Assembly: GCA_028278665.1 (NCBI GenBank)
Contig: JAQAJI010000001.1
Span: forward strand, 1-51,950
Source: Candidatus Rariloculus versatilis
GTDB taxonomy: Bacteria; Pseudomonadota; Gammaproteobacteria; Steroidobacterales; Rariloculaceae
DNA: 51,950 bases
Reading direction: 5' to 3'
Below the pieces are notes generated by a model, which saw nothing but the letters and a program-made list of their open reading frames with translations, did not search any database and had not been told where the DNA came from. A program made the translations under genes and the position numbers. Below are positions 30,554 through 41,226 of the stretch, piece after piece (position 1 is the first letter of the stretch; each line of letters starts with the position of its first letter).

Positions 30554-31331
30554 TTGCGTAACTCTCGACCGTGTTCGCGAACCCGGCCCCGGTGCGCCAA
30601 CCGACCGCGAAACCGTTCGCATACCTCATGTCCACGTAATCCACTTCTTCGAACCGCTCCACAAGCGCAGGAGCCGCGACTTCAAAGAAGGTCTGTAGTT
30701 GGCGCTCGATATCGCGGCGACCCAGCCGAATCTCCTGCCCGCCGGCAAGCACGAGCGTAAAAGCGCCTCGAGCATCCAGATGCAGTGAATCGAGCATCAT
30801 GTTGGCCTCGGCCAGCCGGCCGCGCGACGACCGGTAAAACGCCACGATCTCCTGCTCGCTGCCGGGCGGCCCGATGAACTTCGGCAGCTCCGGAAAGGCA
30901 TGGCGCGCGTTGGCGGTAAACAGCTCGCCGCGGACGTTGAGGAGCCCCTTGTCACCCCAGCGGGCTGCGGCGCGATGTTCGGTGACTGTGATCTCGAGCT
31001 TGTCCGGCCAGAGCCTGCGGACCCTTGAGCTGTCGATCCAGTCGAGCGATTCGACCCGCTGGCGCAGCCGTTCAAGATCGACCGTCAGGAAACCCGAACC
31101 GAGTTCGGGCGCGAGCGCCGCCTGAACCTGAACCTCCGTCACGCGCTGAAACGGCCCCTCCACGATCAATTGCGTGACCGGCGGATCAAACACCGACCTG
31201 CCGAATACGAGGACCGCCACCACCACGGCGAGAATGATGGGCGGCACGAGCAGCGCGCCCCAGTTCACTTCGAAAGCCGGCTGCTTGGAATCGCGCCGGA
31301 CGTTCGTGTTCCGTTTGCGGCGTTTGCCCAT
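30546..31331 (-). CDS. ftsQ: Cell division protein FtsQ
   Basis: MGKRRKRNTNVRRDSKQPAFEVNWGALLVPPIILAVVVAVLVF; POTRA-like VTQLIVEGPFQRVTEVQVQAALAP; WPDKLEITVTEHRAAARWGDKGLLN. Confidence 0.92.
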   Translation of the reverse strand: MGKRRKRNTNVRRDSKQPAFEVNWGALLVPPIILAVVVAVLVFGRSVFDPPVTQLIVEGPFQRVTEVQVQAALAPELGSGFLTVDLERLRQRVESLDWIDSSRVRRLWPDKLEITVTEHRAAARWGDKGLLNVRGELFTANARHAFPELPKFIGPPGSEQEIVAFYRSSRGRLAEANMMLDSLHLDARGAFTLVLAGGQEIRLGRRDIERQLQTFFEVAAPALVERFEEVDYVDMRYANGFAVGWRTGAGFANTVESYANG

Positions 31332-32239
31332 CAGTCGGCGTCTCCGGCGTGCTCGCCGAGCACGCGTACTTCGAGTTCGAGCGCGACTCCGGTCCGCTGC
31401 TCCACCTCGACCCTGAGTTTGTCGATCAACCGCTCGATATCGGCCGCAGTGGCCGATCCCGTGTTGATGATGAAATTGGCGTGTTTCTCCGAAACCTCCG
31501 CACCGCCGACGCGCGCGCCCTTCAGACCCGCGCGCTCGATGAGCCGGCCGGCGAAGTTCCCGGGCGGATTGCGGAATACCGAACCCGCGCTCGGCAGACC
31601 CAGGGGCTGCGTCTCGCCGCGCCTGCGGAGCATCCCCCTGAGCGTGGATGGATCGGACCCGTCCTCCCCGTCGAATCGAAACGTCGCGCCAAGGAACCAC
31701 TCGTTCGCGGGACCTTCGACCGTGCGGTAGCCGCTTGAGAACTCCGTCCTTGCTCGCGTGGTCACGGCGCCGGATCGGTCGATGGTCGTTACGCTGTCTA
31801 CGTTGTCCCACGTCTCGCCGCCGAATGCGCCTGCGTTCATGGCGAGCGCTCCGCCGACGGTGCCCGGAATGCCCGCAAGGAACACGGCAGGTCCGAGCTT
31901 CCAGCGCGCGCAGCGCCGTGCGAGCGCTGCGCAGGGCACGCCCGCCGCGACCTGCACCCGCACGTCATCGAGCCGGACAACGTCCTTCGGCAAGGCGCTC
32001 GTGCGAACGACCGCGCCGCGAATGCCGCCGTCGCGCACGAGCACGTTCGACCCGAGCCCGATGAAGTAGACGGGCCGAGCGTCCGGCAATGTCGCAAGAA
32101 AGGACTTGAGGTCCTTCAGCCGCGCCGGCGTGAAAAACAGATCGGCCGGTCCGCCCACCCGCCAGGAGGTATGAGCCGCCATCGGCTCGTCGTACAGCAG
32201 CGCCGCTGCGTCAGCCATCTCTTCGGCCACCATGCTCAC
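31331..32239 (-). CDS. murB: UDP-N-acetylenolpyruvoylglucosamine reductase
   Basis: AHTSWRVGGPADLFFTP, FIGLGSNVLVRDGGIRG, GIPGTVGGALAMNAGAFGGE, GLPSAGSVFRNPPGNFAGRLIERAGLKG. Confidence 0.96.
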   Translation of the reverse strand: MSMVAEEMADAAALLYDEPMAAHTSWRVGGPADLFFTPARLKDLKSFLATLPDARPVYFIGLGSNVLVRDGGIRGAVVRTSALPKDVVRLDDVRVQVAAGVPCAALARRCARWKLGPAVFLAGIPGTVGGALAMNAGAFGGETWDNVDSVTTIDRSGAVTTRARTEFSSGYRTVEGPANEWFLGATFRFDGEDGSDPSTLRGMLRRRGETQPLGLPSAGSVFRNPPGNFAGRLIERAGLKGARVGGAEVSEKHANFIINTGSATAADIERLIDKLRVEVEQRTGVALELEVRVLGEHAGDAD

Positions 32240-33660
32240 TGGCGCACTCCGACCGGCCCGCGAACGGCGAGCAGACCCGGCAGCGTCGCCGCCACTGCGC
32301 CGATGCTGCCTGCCCCGAGAGTCAATACCACATCATCCGCACGCAGCACGTTGGCGAGCACCGTTTCCAGATCGTCGAGGTCCTCGACGTAGACCGGTTC
32401 CACCGCGGCTCGTGCGCGCACTGCCCGAGCCAGCGCCTTGCCGTCGGCATTGCGCAGCGGTTTCTCACCGGCTGCATAGACGCTTGTCAGCAGCAGAACA
32501 TCGACGTCGGCGAGCACCCGGGCGAAATCGTCGAGCAGCGCCCGGGTCCTCGAGTAACGATGCGGTTGAAAGGCGACAACGATTCTCTGTCCGGGCCAGG
32601 CATCGCGCGCGGCGGCGAGCGTCGCTGCAATCTCGGTGGGGTGGTGGCCGTAGTCGTCGACGAAGGTGACGCGCCCTGCGGCCGTATTGACGGTCCCGAG
32701 CACCTGCAGGCGGCGATCGATGCCGGAGAACTCCGAAAGAGCCGTCTGAATCGCCGGCATAGCGACGCCAAGCTCGCTTGCGACCGCGATCGCGGCGGCG
32801 GCGTTCAGAACGTTGTGCATGCCGGGCAGGTTCAGTTCGAAGGGGACCGGCTTGCCGCCGCCGGGCAGCCGAACCTTGAATCCGGTGCGTATTCCGCGGC
32901 GTTCTACCGCAGTGACCCTGACGTCGGCGCGTTCCGTGCGTCCGTAGCTCAGCACGCGCCGGCTGACCTTCCGTAGCAGCTTTCTCGTGTTCGCGTCATC
33001 GCGGCACATCACGGCGACGCCGTAAAACGGCAGGTTGTGTATGAAATCCAGAAACGCCTGCTTGAGCCGCCCAAGTTCGCCGTCGTAGGTTGCCAGGTGG
33101 TCGGTATCGACGTTCGTGACAACGGCGATCATCGGCTGCAGGTGCAGGAACGAGGCGTCACTCTCGTCGGCCTCGGCAACGAGGTATCGGCCGACGCCCA
33201 GCCGCGCGTGAGCATCGGCGCTCGCAAGCCGGCCGCCAATGACAAACGTCGGGTCGAGCCCGCCCTCGGCAAGCACGCTTGCGATCAGGCTCGTCGTCGT
33301 GGTCTTGCCGTGCGTGCCGGCAACGGCGATTCCGTAGCGAAAGCGCATGAGTTCACCGAGCATCTCGGCCCGCTGTACGACCGGTATGCGCCGCCGCTTC
33401 GCCTCGACGATCTCGGGATTGTTGCTGCCGACGGCGCTGGAGACGACGACCACATCGGCCTGGCCGAGCTGCACGGCGTCGTGGCCTTCGTGGACTACCG
33501 CACCGAGCGATTGCAGACGCTCGGTCGCGGCGCTCCGCCTGAGGTCCGAGCCATGCACCGAGTAGCCAAGGTTGACCAGCACCTCGGCGATGCCAGCCAT
33601 GCCAACGCCGCCGATCCCGACGAAATGGACCGTGTGGATTCGACCCATGCGGTCGTTCAT
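32236..33660 (-). CDS. murC: UDP-N-acetylmuramate--L-alanine ligase
   Basis: IHTVHFVGIGGVGMAGIAEVLVNLGYSVHGSDLRRS, IAVAGTHGKTTTTSLIASVL, VDDYGHHPTEIAATL, FQPHRYSRTRALLDDF. Confidence 0.97.
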   Translation of the reverse strand: MNDRMGRIHTVHFVGIGGVGMAGIAEVLVNLGYSVHGSDLRRSAATERLQSLGAVVHEGHDAVQLGQADVVVVSSAVGSNNPEIVEAKRRRIPVVQRAEMLGELMRFRYGIAVAGTHGKTTTTSLIASVLAEGGLDPTFVIGGRLASADAHARLGVGRYLVAEADESDASFLHLQPMIAVVTNVDTDHLATYDGELGRLKQAFLDFIHNLPFYGVAVMCRDDANTRKLLRKVSRRVLSYGRTERADVRVTAVERRGIRTGFKVRLPGGGKPVPFELNLPGMHNVLNAAAAIAVASELGVAMPAIQTALSEFSGIDRRLQVLGTVNTAAGRVTFVDDYGHHPTEIAATLAAARDAWPGQRIVVAFQPHRYSRTRALLDDFARVLADVDVLLLTSVYAAGEKPLRNADGKALARAVRARAAVEPVYVEDLDDLETVLANVLRADDVVLTLGAGSIGAVAATLPGLLAVRGPVGVRQ

Positions 33661-34745
33661 GGGGCACCTCCCGCATGGCGCAGGCACGCTTCGGCGAGCC
33701 GCTCGGCCGCGTCGGGTCGAGCCTGCTCGCGCGCCGCCTCGGCCATCTGCAGAAGGCCCGTTCGATCGCAAAGCAGACGCTCCAGTTCGCTACCGAGCCG
33801 CGTGGCGTCAAGCTCGCCCTCGGGCAGCAACACGGCCGCGCCCGCGGCAACGAACCGGCGCGCATTCTCCGTCTGGTGGTCGTCGACCGCGTAAGGAAAC
33901 GGTACGAGGATCGCACCGACGCCGCAGGCGGCAAGCTCGGCGACCGTTAACGCACCGGACCTCGCAACCACGAGGTCGGCCCAGCCGTAGGCATCCGCCA
34001 TGTCGTCAATGAACGTTTCGACGCGCGCGTCAACACCTGTTTCAGCGTAGCGCGCAGCCGTTTCTTCAGCCGCGGCCCCGGACTGATGCCGGATCTCCGG
34101 ACGCAGCGACTCCGCGATCAACTCGATCGCCGCGGGCAGCACGCGGTTCAGCGCCTGAGCGCCGCGGCTGCCGCCAAGCACGAGCAGGCGGATACGCCGG
34201 TCCGACGCCGCGATCGCGCGTTCGGCGGGCGGCGGCAGCGACGCGATCTCGCGGCGCACGGGGTTACCGATGAAGTGCGCGTCGACGCGCCCGGGGAAAC
34301 TGTCCGGGAATGCCTCGAACACCTGTTTCGCGAACCGCGCGAGTAGCCGGTTCGTCGTTCCCGCAATGGCGTTTTGCTCGTGTATGAGCAGCGGTCGCCG
34401 GGTAAGCCATGCGGCGATGCCGCCCGGACCCGACACGAAACCGCCGAAGCCAAGCACCGCGCCGGGCTTGCGGCGATGGAAGATGCACAGTGCCTGGGCT
34501 ACCGAGAAGGCGACCCTGAACGGTGCGGCGAGCCAGGCGCGCAGGCCGCTCCGCCTGATGCCGGAGATTGCAATCCAGTCGATGTCGAAGCCGTTTGCGG
34601 GAACGACCGTCGACTCGAGCCCCCGATGCGTACCGACCCAGACGACCGCTTGCTGGCGCTGCCGCAGCGTCGTGGCCACGGCGAGGCCCGGGAACACGTG
34701 TCCGCCCGTGCCGCCCGCCATGATCATGATCGGCCTGCCCGTCAC
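33657..34745 (-). CDS. murG: UDP-N-acetylglucosamine--N-acetylmuramyl-(pentapeptide) pyrophosphoryl-undecaprenol GlcNAc transferase
   Basis: GTG start proposed; IMIMAGGTGGHVFPGLAVA, LGFGGFVSGPGG, IHEQNAIAG, VLGGSRGAQALN, VPFPYAVDDHQTENAR. Confidence 0.96.
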   Translation of the reverse strand: MTGRPIMIMAGGTGGHVFPGLAVATTLRQRQQAVVWVGTHRGLESTVVPANGFDIDWIAISGIRRSGLRAWLAAPFRVAFSVAQALCIFHRRKPGAVLGFGGFVSGPGGIAAWLTRRPLLIHEQNAIAGTTNRLLARFAKQVFEAFPDSFPGRVDAHFIGNPVRREIASLPPPAERAIAASDRRIRLLVLGGSRGAQALNRVLPAAIELIAESLRPEIRHQSGAAAEETAARYAETGVDARVETFIDDMADAYGWADLVVARSGALTVAELAACGVGAILVPFPYAVDDHQTENARRFVAAGAAVLLPEGELDATRLGSELERLLCDRTGLLQMAEAAREQARPDAAERLAEACLRHAGGAP

Positions 34746-35899
34746 CGTTCCCGCCTCCGCCTGTTCGTCGCCTGTTGCACGCCACAGACTTCGCGATGGA
34801 TCCTGAAAAGCAGGCCGAGCGCGATGAGCGTCACGACAGTGCTCGAGCGACCGTAGCTGATGAGCGGCAGTGTCAGGCCCTTGGTCGGCAGCAAGCCTGT
34901 ATTCACCCCGACGTTGATCAGCGCCTCGATTCCGAGCATGAGCCCGATGCCCGTACTCAGCAGGCCCTGAAACGCCATGCCCTCGCGAATCGCTGTCTGG
35001 CCCATGTCTATGGCTCGATAGACCACGAGAACATAAAGCAGCACGATGAAGCTCGCACCCGCGAATCCCAGTTCCTCGGCGACAACCGCAAATACGAAGT
35101 CCGTGTGCGCTTCGGGCAGGTAGAACAGTTTTTGCACGCTCTCGCCGAGGCCGACCCCGAACCATTCGCCGCGCCCGATCGCGATCAGCGACTGGGTGAG
35201 CTGAAATCCGCTTGCGAAGGGATCGCTCCAGGGATTCAGGAACGTCGTGAGGCGTTCGAGCCGATACGCAGAATTCACCGCCAGCGCCCCGAGCGCGAAG
35301 CCCCCGACGACCAGCGCAAGCAGGAAGTCGCGCAGCCTTGCACCGGCGACGAACACGATGCCGAGGCTCGTCAGCGTGACGACCACGGCGGCGCCGAAGT
35401 CAGGCTCCGCAAGCAATAGCGCACAGACGCCGGCAACGATGAGCATGGGCTTGAGGAAGCCCCCGAAACTCGTCAGAAGTTCGGCCTGCCGGCGCGTCGC
35501 GTAACTTGCGAGGTACATGATCAGGAACAGGCGCGCCGGTTCGGAGGCCTGAAAGCCGATCGGACCGAGTTCGAGCCACCGGGAACTGCCGTTAACCGTC
35601 TGACCGAGACCGGGGATCAGCACCAGGGCGAGCAGCGCGATACAGCCGAGCAGGATCAGGCCGTTCAGCCGGTGCCACAGTTCCGTGGGCACGGCAGTCA
35701 CGACGAGTGCCGCGGCACAACCGATGCCCACTGCACCGAGATGCCGCAGCAGGTAATAGAGCGGCTGGCCGAAATTGCCGTCGGCGAGCGAGATCGATGC
35801 GGAACCGACCATCACGGCGCCAACGACGACGAGTCCGAGGCTTGCACACGCCAGCAGCGGGTCCACGTGGCTCGGCGGCATCGGCAACGCGCGCTTCAT
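34742..35899 (-). CDS. ftsW: Lipid II polymerase / division protein FtsW
   Basis: GSSRWLELGPIGFQASEPARLFLIMYLA, LNPWSDPFASGFQLTQSLIAIGRGEWFGVGLGESVQKLFYLPEAHTDFVFAVVAEELGF, KGLTLPLISYGRSS. Confidence 0.97.
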   Translation of the reverse strand: MKRALPMPPSHVDPLLACASLGLVVVGAVMVGSASISLADGNFGQPLYYLLRHLGAVGIGCAAALVVTAVPTELWHRLNGLILLGCIALLALVLIPGLGQTVNGSSRWLELGPIGFQASEPARLFLIMYLASYATRRQAELLTSFGGFLKPMLIVAGVCALLLAEPDFGAAVVVTLTSLGIVFVAGARLRDFLLALVVGGFALGALAVNSAYRLERLTTFLNPWSDPFASGFQLTQSLIAIGRGEWFGVGLGESVQKLFYLPEAHTDFVFAVVAEELGFAGASFIVLLYVLVVYRAIDMGQTAIREGMAFQGLLSTGIGLMLGIEALINVGVNTGLLPTKGLTLPLISYGRSSTVVTLIALGLLFRIHREVCGVQQATNRRRRER

Positions 35900-37299
35900 C
35901 GTGCGAGCTCCCGGACTGCTGCACCGAACGCCCTGCCGCGTTCGCGATAGTCCGCAAACATGTCCTGGCTTGCTGACGCCGGTGAGAGCAGCACTGTGTC
36001 GCCGGCGGCAGCGAGTTCCGCAGCACGCGCCACGGCTGCGCGCATCGTGTCGACCCGGGTGATCGGGCAGCTTCCCTCGATCGCCTCGGCGAGCGCCGGC
36101 GCCGACTCCCCGAGGAGTACGGCCGCCTTGAGCCTTCCGCGGGCCGCCTTTGCAAGCGGGGTGAAGTCCGCGCCCTTGCCGAGCCCGCCGGCAATGAGCA
36201 CGGCCGCTCCCGAGAGGCTCTCGAGCGCAGCGACGGTGGCGCCGACGTTGGTTGCTTTCGAGTCGTCGACGTAGACGACGCCCGCGACGGTGCCGACCGG
36301 CGCGAAGCGATGGGGCAGGCCCTCGAAGTTGCGCAACGCCTGCAGTGCCGGCCCACGCGCTCCGCCGAAAACCTCCACGAGCGCAAGCGCCGCCAGCGCA
36401 TTGGACTCCCCGTGCCGGCCGGGGACGGGCAGTTCGGCGGCGGGCATGAGCGGCTCGAGACTGCGCGCAAGCCAGCGTTCGCCGTCGGCAACGACGACCG
36501 AGTAGCCGTCCGCGATCGGCTCGTGCGTCGAAAACGCAATGCCGTGCGTGTGGCGCCGTCCCATCTCGCGTACAACCGGATCGTCCCAGTTGTACACGGC
36601 ACGTTCGGCAACGCGAAGAAGTTTCGCCTTCAGTTCAGCGTAACGCTCGAAACTCCCGTGCCGGTCGAGATGATCCGGAGAAACGTTGAGCACAACGGCG
36701 GCGAGCGGCCGCAGACTGTACGTCGTCTCCATCTGGAAGCTCGAGACTTCAAGCACATAGGCTTGCGCTTCGTCATGGCTCAGCAGTTCCAGCGCCGGAG
36801 GACCCAGATTGCCGCCGGCTGGAGCGTGCAGGCCCTGCGCTGCGAGGATTCGGGCCGTAAGCGTCGCGACGGTGCTCTTGCCGTTGGACCCCGTGACGGC
36901 CAGCACCGGCGCCTCGGCGGCCCGGGCAAAGAGTTCGATGTCACTGACCACCGGGATGCCGCGAGCGTGCGCAGCCTCGACGATCGGCGTATCCACGGAG
37001 AGCCCCGGTGACAGAACAAGCTCATCCACGCCCGCGAGCCACTTCGGATCGATACTCTCGAGCACGACTGGCATGTCCGGGCAGCTGCTTCTGAGTCCGG
37101 CAAGCCCGGGCGGCGCCGCGCGACTGTCGATGACGAGCGCCGGGCGGCGCCATTGCGCCAGGTACTCGGCGACGGCCCGACCCGTGGACCCGAGTCCCAC
37201 GATCAGCGTCCTGCCGCCTCGCTCAGCCACGGATATGTTCTCCCTGAACCACGTCTGCCATCCAGTCTGCGCGTTCGGTTGTCGCCATACGGTCGCCAT
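35896..37299 (-). CDS. murD: UDP-N-acetylmuramoylalanine--D-glutamate ligase
   Basis: TLIVGLGSTGRAVAEYLA, LAVTGSNGKSTVATLTARIL, VLNVSPDHLDRHGSFERYAELKAKLL, GLPHRFAPVGTVAGVVYVDDSKATNVGATVAALES. Confidence 0.96.
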   Translation of the reverse strand: MATVWRQPNAQTGWQTWFRENISVAERGGRTLIVGLGSTGRAVAEYLAQWRRPALVIDSRAAPPGLAGLRSSCPDMPVVLESIDPKWLAGVDELVLSPGLSVDTPIVEAAHARGIPVVSDIELFARAAEAPVLAVTGSNGKSTVATLTARILAAQGLHAPAGGNLGPPALELLSHDEAQAYVLEVSSFQMETTYSLRPLAAVVLNVSPDHLDRHGSFERYAELKAKLLRVAERAVYNWDDPVVREMGRRHTHGIAFSTHEPIADGYSVVVADGERWLARSLEPLMPAAELPVPGRHGESNALAALALVEVFGGARGPALQALRNFEGLPHRFAPVGTVAGVVYVDDSKATNVGATVAALESLSGAAVLIAGGLGKGADFTPLAKAARGRLKAAVLLGESAPALAEAIEGSCPITRVDTMRAAVARAAELAAAGDTVLLSPASASQDMFADYRERGRAFGAAVRELAR

Positions 37300-38387
37300 C
37301 AGCGAATCTTCAGGCTCGCAAGTCCGATGAGCACCAGGATCACGGTGATGATCCAGAAACGAACGATCACCTTCGGTTCCGCCCAGCCCTTGAGCTCGAA
37401 ATGGTGATGCAGCGGTGCCATGCGAAAAACGCGCCGGCCTGTTCTCTTGTAGGAGACGACCTGGATCATGACGGAGATGGTTTCGACCACGAACACTCCG
37501 CCCATGATGAACAACACCAGTTCCTGCCTGATCACCACCGCCACGAGTCCCAGCGCTGCTCCGAGCGCGAGTGCCCCGACATCACCCATGAAGACTTGGG
37601 CGGGATAGGTGTTGAACCACAAGAAGCCCAGGCCGGCGCCAGCCAGGGCCGCACAAAAAACGAGCATCTCTCCGGCCCCCGCGATATAGGGGATGCCGAG
37701 ATAGTTCGAGAAGACGACGTTGCCGGCCGCCCAGGCGATGAGCCCAAGCGCGCCGCCGACCAGCACGGCCGGCATGATCGCGAGACCGTCGAGCCCATCG
37801 GTCAGGTTGACTCCGTTGGAGCTGCCGACGATGACGATGTAGACGAACGCCACATAGGCGATTCCGTTGAGCGGTATCAAGAGGTTCGGAAAATAGGGGA
37901 TCAGCAGCGCCTGTTCGACCTCGGGATTCTCCGCCGTCGCGAACAACAGCAGTGCACCGGCAAGTGCTGCGACCGACTGCCAGAAGAACTTGGTGCGCGC
38001 CGCGAGGCCTTGCGAATCGCCGACGACCAGTTTCCTGTAGTCGTCCACGAAACCGATGAGCCCGAAGACCATCGTGATTCCCAGCACGATCCAGACGAAG
38101 CGGTTGGTCAGATCGGCCCACAACAGCGTGGCAACGCCGATCGACAGCAGTATCAGCGCGCCGCCCATCGTCGGTGTGCCCGCTTTGGGCAGGTGGCTTT
38201 CCGGGCCGAGCGATCGTACCGGCTGGCCCACGCTGCTCACGGTAAGCCGCTGAATCATGTACGGGCCGATTGCGAACGACAGCGTCAGCGCGGTCAGCGC
38301 GCCGAGGATCGCGCGCATCGTCAGGTAGCCGAAAACGTTGAATCCCGAGTAGAACTGCGTCAGGTATTCCATCAGCATCGTCAACAT
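37299..38387 (-). CDS. mraY: Phospho-N-acetylmuramoyl-pentapeptide transferase
   Basis: [80 protein letters not shown]. Confidence 0.98.
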   Translation of the reverse strand: MLTMLMEYLTQFYSGFNVFGYLTMRAILGALTALTLSFAIGPYMIQRLTVSSVGQPVRSLGPESHLPKAGTPTMGGALILLSIGVATLLWADLTNRFVWIVLGITMVFGLIGFVDDYRKLVVGDSQGLAARTKFFWQSVAALAGALLLFATAENPEVEQALLIPYFPNLLIPLNGIAYVAFVYIVIVGSSNGVNLTDGLDGLAIMPAVLVGGALGLIAWAAGNVVFSNYLGIPYIAGAGEMLVFCAALAGAGLGFLWFNTYPAQVFMGDVGALALGAALGLVAVVIRQELVLFIMGGVFVVETISVMIQVVSYKRTGRRVFRMAPLHHHFELKGWAEPKVIVRFWIITVILVLIGLASLKIR

Positions 38388-39748
38388 CGGTCCGCCCTCC
38401 GCGTATCCACGTCGGCGAACGCTGCGACGAGGCGATCGAGCCCCATGACGCGTGAGCCCTTGATGAGGATCGTCAGGTCGGGGGCGAGCCGCGGCTCGAG
38501 CGCGCGCCTGGCCGATTCGATGTCGGTGGAAGTTTCGCCCCGCGTGCCGAAAGCATGCGCGGCATGCGCCGCTAGCGGGCCGATCGCTATCAGCGTGTCG
38601 CAGCGGCCGCGGGCGTAAACGCCGGTTTCCCGATGCAGGGCCTCGGCCTCGCGACCGAGCTCCGCCATGTCGCCGAGTACGAACACGCGCGTTCCGCCGC
38701 GCGCGCCGAGCCAGTCTAGCGCCGCGCGCGCCGAGGACGGATTCGCGTTGTAGCTGTCATCGACGACCGTCGCACCGGCGGTTCCGCGCAGTACCGTCAT
38801 GCGGCCAGGAACCTGCGAGCCACTGGCGAGGCCGGCGCGAATCGCGGCACCGCCCGCTCCGACGGCGTGCGCGGCGGCGGCCGCGGCGAGCGCGTTGGCT
38901 ACGTTCTGGCGGCCGACGAGCGGCAACTCGATGTCGAGTTGTTCTCCGTCCGGCAGGCACATCGTGAATCTTGAGCCGTCGCCAGCGAGTTCGGGCTCAC
39001 CGACCGCGCGGCAGTCGGCGTGCGCGCCCAGACCGAACGTCACGACGCGGTTCGCGCTCGAGCGCGCCCGCCAGTCAGCGCAAAAGGGATCCTCGGCATT
39101 GAGTACCGCCGTACCCGAGCGCGGCAGGTGATCGAGCAGTTCGCCCTTCGCCGCGGCGACGCCCGCGACGGAGCCGAACCCCTCCAGATGCGCTGCTCCG
39201 GCATTGGTGATGACGCCGACCGTCGGCTGCGCGAGCCCGCTGAGGTAATCGATTTCACCGGCGTGGTTGGCACCGAGTTCGACGACGATCACTTCGTGCT
39301 CCGGGCGTATCCGCATGAGCGTCAGCGGCAGGCCGATATCGTTGTTGAGGTTGCTGCGCGTAACGCAGACCTCCCTGTTGACGCGCAGTATCGATGCGAT
39401 GAGTTCCTTGACCGTCGTCTTCCCGGCGCTGCCGGTCACAGCGATCACCGGTAGCGGAAAATTGCCGCGCCAGGCACGCGCCATCGCGCCGAGCGCGCGC
39501 CGCGTGTCGTCGACCTCGACCTGCGGTAACGGCGTTTGCGCGACACGCGACACCAGGGCCCCGGCTGCGCCCTTCTCGTGCACCTCGGCGATGTAGTCGT
39601 TGCCGTCGAAGCGCTCGCCACGGATCGCGACGAACAGTGCCCCGCTCACGGATTGACGCGAATCGGTCGTGACGGCGTCGAACTCGCTGTCGGCGCCGAG
39701 CAGGCGGCCCTGCACTTCGTCGGCTACGGCTGCGAGACTGCGAGTCAT
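38381..39748 (-). CDS. murF: UDP-N-acetylmuramoyl-tripeptide--D-alanyl-D-alanine ligase
   Basis: [128 protein letters not shown]. Confidence 0.96.
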   Translation of the reverse strand: MTRSLAAVADEVQGRLLGADSEFDAVTTDSRQSVSGALFVAIRGERFDGNDYIAEVHEKGAAGALVSRVAQTPLPQVEVDDTRRALGAMARAWRGNFPLPVIAVTGSAGKTTVKELIASILRVNREVCVTRSNLNNDIGLPLTLMRIRPEHEVIVVELGANHAGEIDYLSGLAQPTVGVITNAGAAHLEGFGSVAGVAAAKGELLDHLPRSGTAVLNAEDPFCADWRARSSANRVVTFGLGAHADCRAVGEPELAGDGSRFTMCLPDGEQLDIELPLVGRQNVANALAAAAAAHAVGAGGAAIRAGLASGSQVPGRMTVLRGTAGATVVDDSYNANPSSARAALDWLGARGGTRVFVLGDMAELGREAEALHRETGVYARGRCDTLIAIGPLAAHAAHAFGTRGETSTDIESARRALEPRLAPDLTILIKGSRVMGLDRLVAAFADVDTRRADRC

Positions 39749-41226
39749 CAACGTCGGTCTCCAAGCACGTCTGCGACCACGGCACGATCGTCGAAGGGGC
39801 GTCGCCCTCCGGCGAAGGCTTGCGAGGTTTCGTGCCCCTTGCCCGCGACCAGCACGACATCCCCGTCGCCTGCCGCAGCCACGGCACGGGCGATGGCTTG
39901 TTCGCGCGAATGAGCGACCGCCACATCCGGGTGAGCCTCGATGCCAGTGCGGATATCCGCAACGATCGCGGCCGGATCCTCGCCGCGCGGGTTGTCGTCG
40001 GTAAGCACGATGTGCTGCGCCGAGCCTGCCGCCGCGGCGCCCATTTCGGGCCGCTTGCCGCGGTCGCGCTCGCCGCCGCAGCCAAATACGCACCAGAGCT
40101 CGCCCGGCGCGGCTGCCGAGAGCGTTGCGAGGGCGCGTTCGAGCGCGTCAGGTGTGTGCGCATAGTCGACCACGACCCAGGGCTGCCCGCGCGTGCCGCC
40201 GTGGACCTCCATCCGTCCCGGCGGCGGGCTGCATTCGGCGAGCGCGTCGCATACGTCTGTCAACGGCAGATCCCAGGCCAGCAGCGCACCGGCCGCAATC
40301 AACAGGTTCTCCGCGTTGAACTCCCCGATCAGGGGCGAGACGAGGGTCGCACTACCGTAGCGGCCGCTGACTTGGAGTTCCAGACCGGAAAGTGCCTTGA
40401 GTCGACAGCGGCCGGCGAGATTGGCGTCGGGCCGACCGTGCTGCGAGGTCACGATGGACTCGCAGCCTGCCGGCAGGTCTTGCAGCAACCTGGCCGCGAA
40501 GGGGTCATCGCCGTTGAGCACGGCCCTGCCGAGCGCGGGCCTCGTAAACAGGCGCGCCTTGGCATCGCCATAGGCGCTGAAGTCCCCGTGCTCATCGAGG
40601 TGATCGCGCGTGAGGTTCGTGAATGCAGCCGCAGCGACCTCAAGTCCCGCAATCCGATTCTGGGCCAGTGCGTGCGACGACACCTCGAGCGCGACTCGCG
40701 GCAGGCCCATCGCCGCGATCTCCCGATGCAGGCTCAGGCAGTCGGGCGTCGTCAGCGCGTGCGGCTCAAGGTCGGCCGGCGGCCCGAACCCCAGCGTTCC
40801 GATGTAGGCGCAGGCAGCGCCGCGTTCGGCCATCGCGTTCGCGATCAGCCAGGCAACCGTGGTCTTGCCGTTCGTCCCGGTCACTCCAAGCACGTCAGCC
40901 TGCTCGGCGTCGGGGGCGAAGAACGCTCTGGCAAGATCGCCGAGCCGGTCGTCGATTCCCGGTACCGCGAGGCTCGGCTCAGGCACTTCCCGATGGCCGG
41001 CATCGGGTGCGTAAAGGACGATCGCAGCGCCGCGCTCGAGCGCTTCGGCGGCGAAGTCCAGCCCGTGCCGCGTGGCGCCCGGCACGGCGAGAAACGCGGC
41101 GCCGGGCGTGACCTGACGACTGTCGATGACAAGATCCCGGATTTCCATGGCCGCGTGACCGGCCGCTCCCGGACCCAGCAGGTCTCCCAGCGTCATCGCG
41201 GCAGCGGTTAACGCGGCGCTCATCAT
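39748..41226 (-). CDS. murE: UDP-N-acetylmuramoyl-L-alanyl-D-glutamate--2,6-diaminopimelate ligase
   Basis: VLGVTGTNGKTTVAWLIANAMA, VALEVSSHALAQNRIAGLEVAAAAFTNLTRDHLDEHGDFSAYGDAKARLF, VVVDYAHTPDALERAL, VLTDDNPRGEDPAAI. Confidence 0.97.
   Translation of the reverse strand: MMSAALTAAAMTLGDLLGPGAAGHAAMEIRDLVIDSRQVTPGAAFLAVPGATRHGLDFAAEALERGAAIVLYAPDAGHREVPEPSLAVPGIDDRLGDLARAFFAPDAEQADVLGVTGTNGKTTVAWLIANAMAERGAACAYIGTLGFGPPADLEPHALTTPDCLSLHREIAAMGLPRVALEVSSHALAQNRIAGLEVAAAAFTNLTRDHLDEHGDFSAYGDAKARLFTRPALGRAVLNGDDPFAARLLQDLPAGCESIVTSQHGRPDANLAGRCRLKALSGLELQVSGRYGSATLVSPLIGEFNAENLLIAAGALLAWDLPLTDVCDALAECSPPPGRMEVHGGTRGQPWVVVDYAHTPDALERALATLSAAAPGELWCVFGCGGERDRGKRPEMGAAAAGSAQHIVLTDDNPRGEDPAAIVADIRTGIEAHPDVAVAHSREQAIARAVAAAGDGDVVLVAGKGHETSQAFAGGRRPFDDRAVVADVLGDRR

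Noticed and set aside
37401-38618. 405-aa plus-strand ORF antisense to mraY/murF
   Set aside because: Shadow frame; D/E/H/R-rich composition typical of the complement of a membrane-protein gene.
39820-41211. 463-aa plus-strand ORF antisense to murE
   Set aside because: Shadow frame of a conserved dcw gene.
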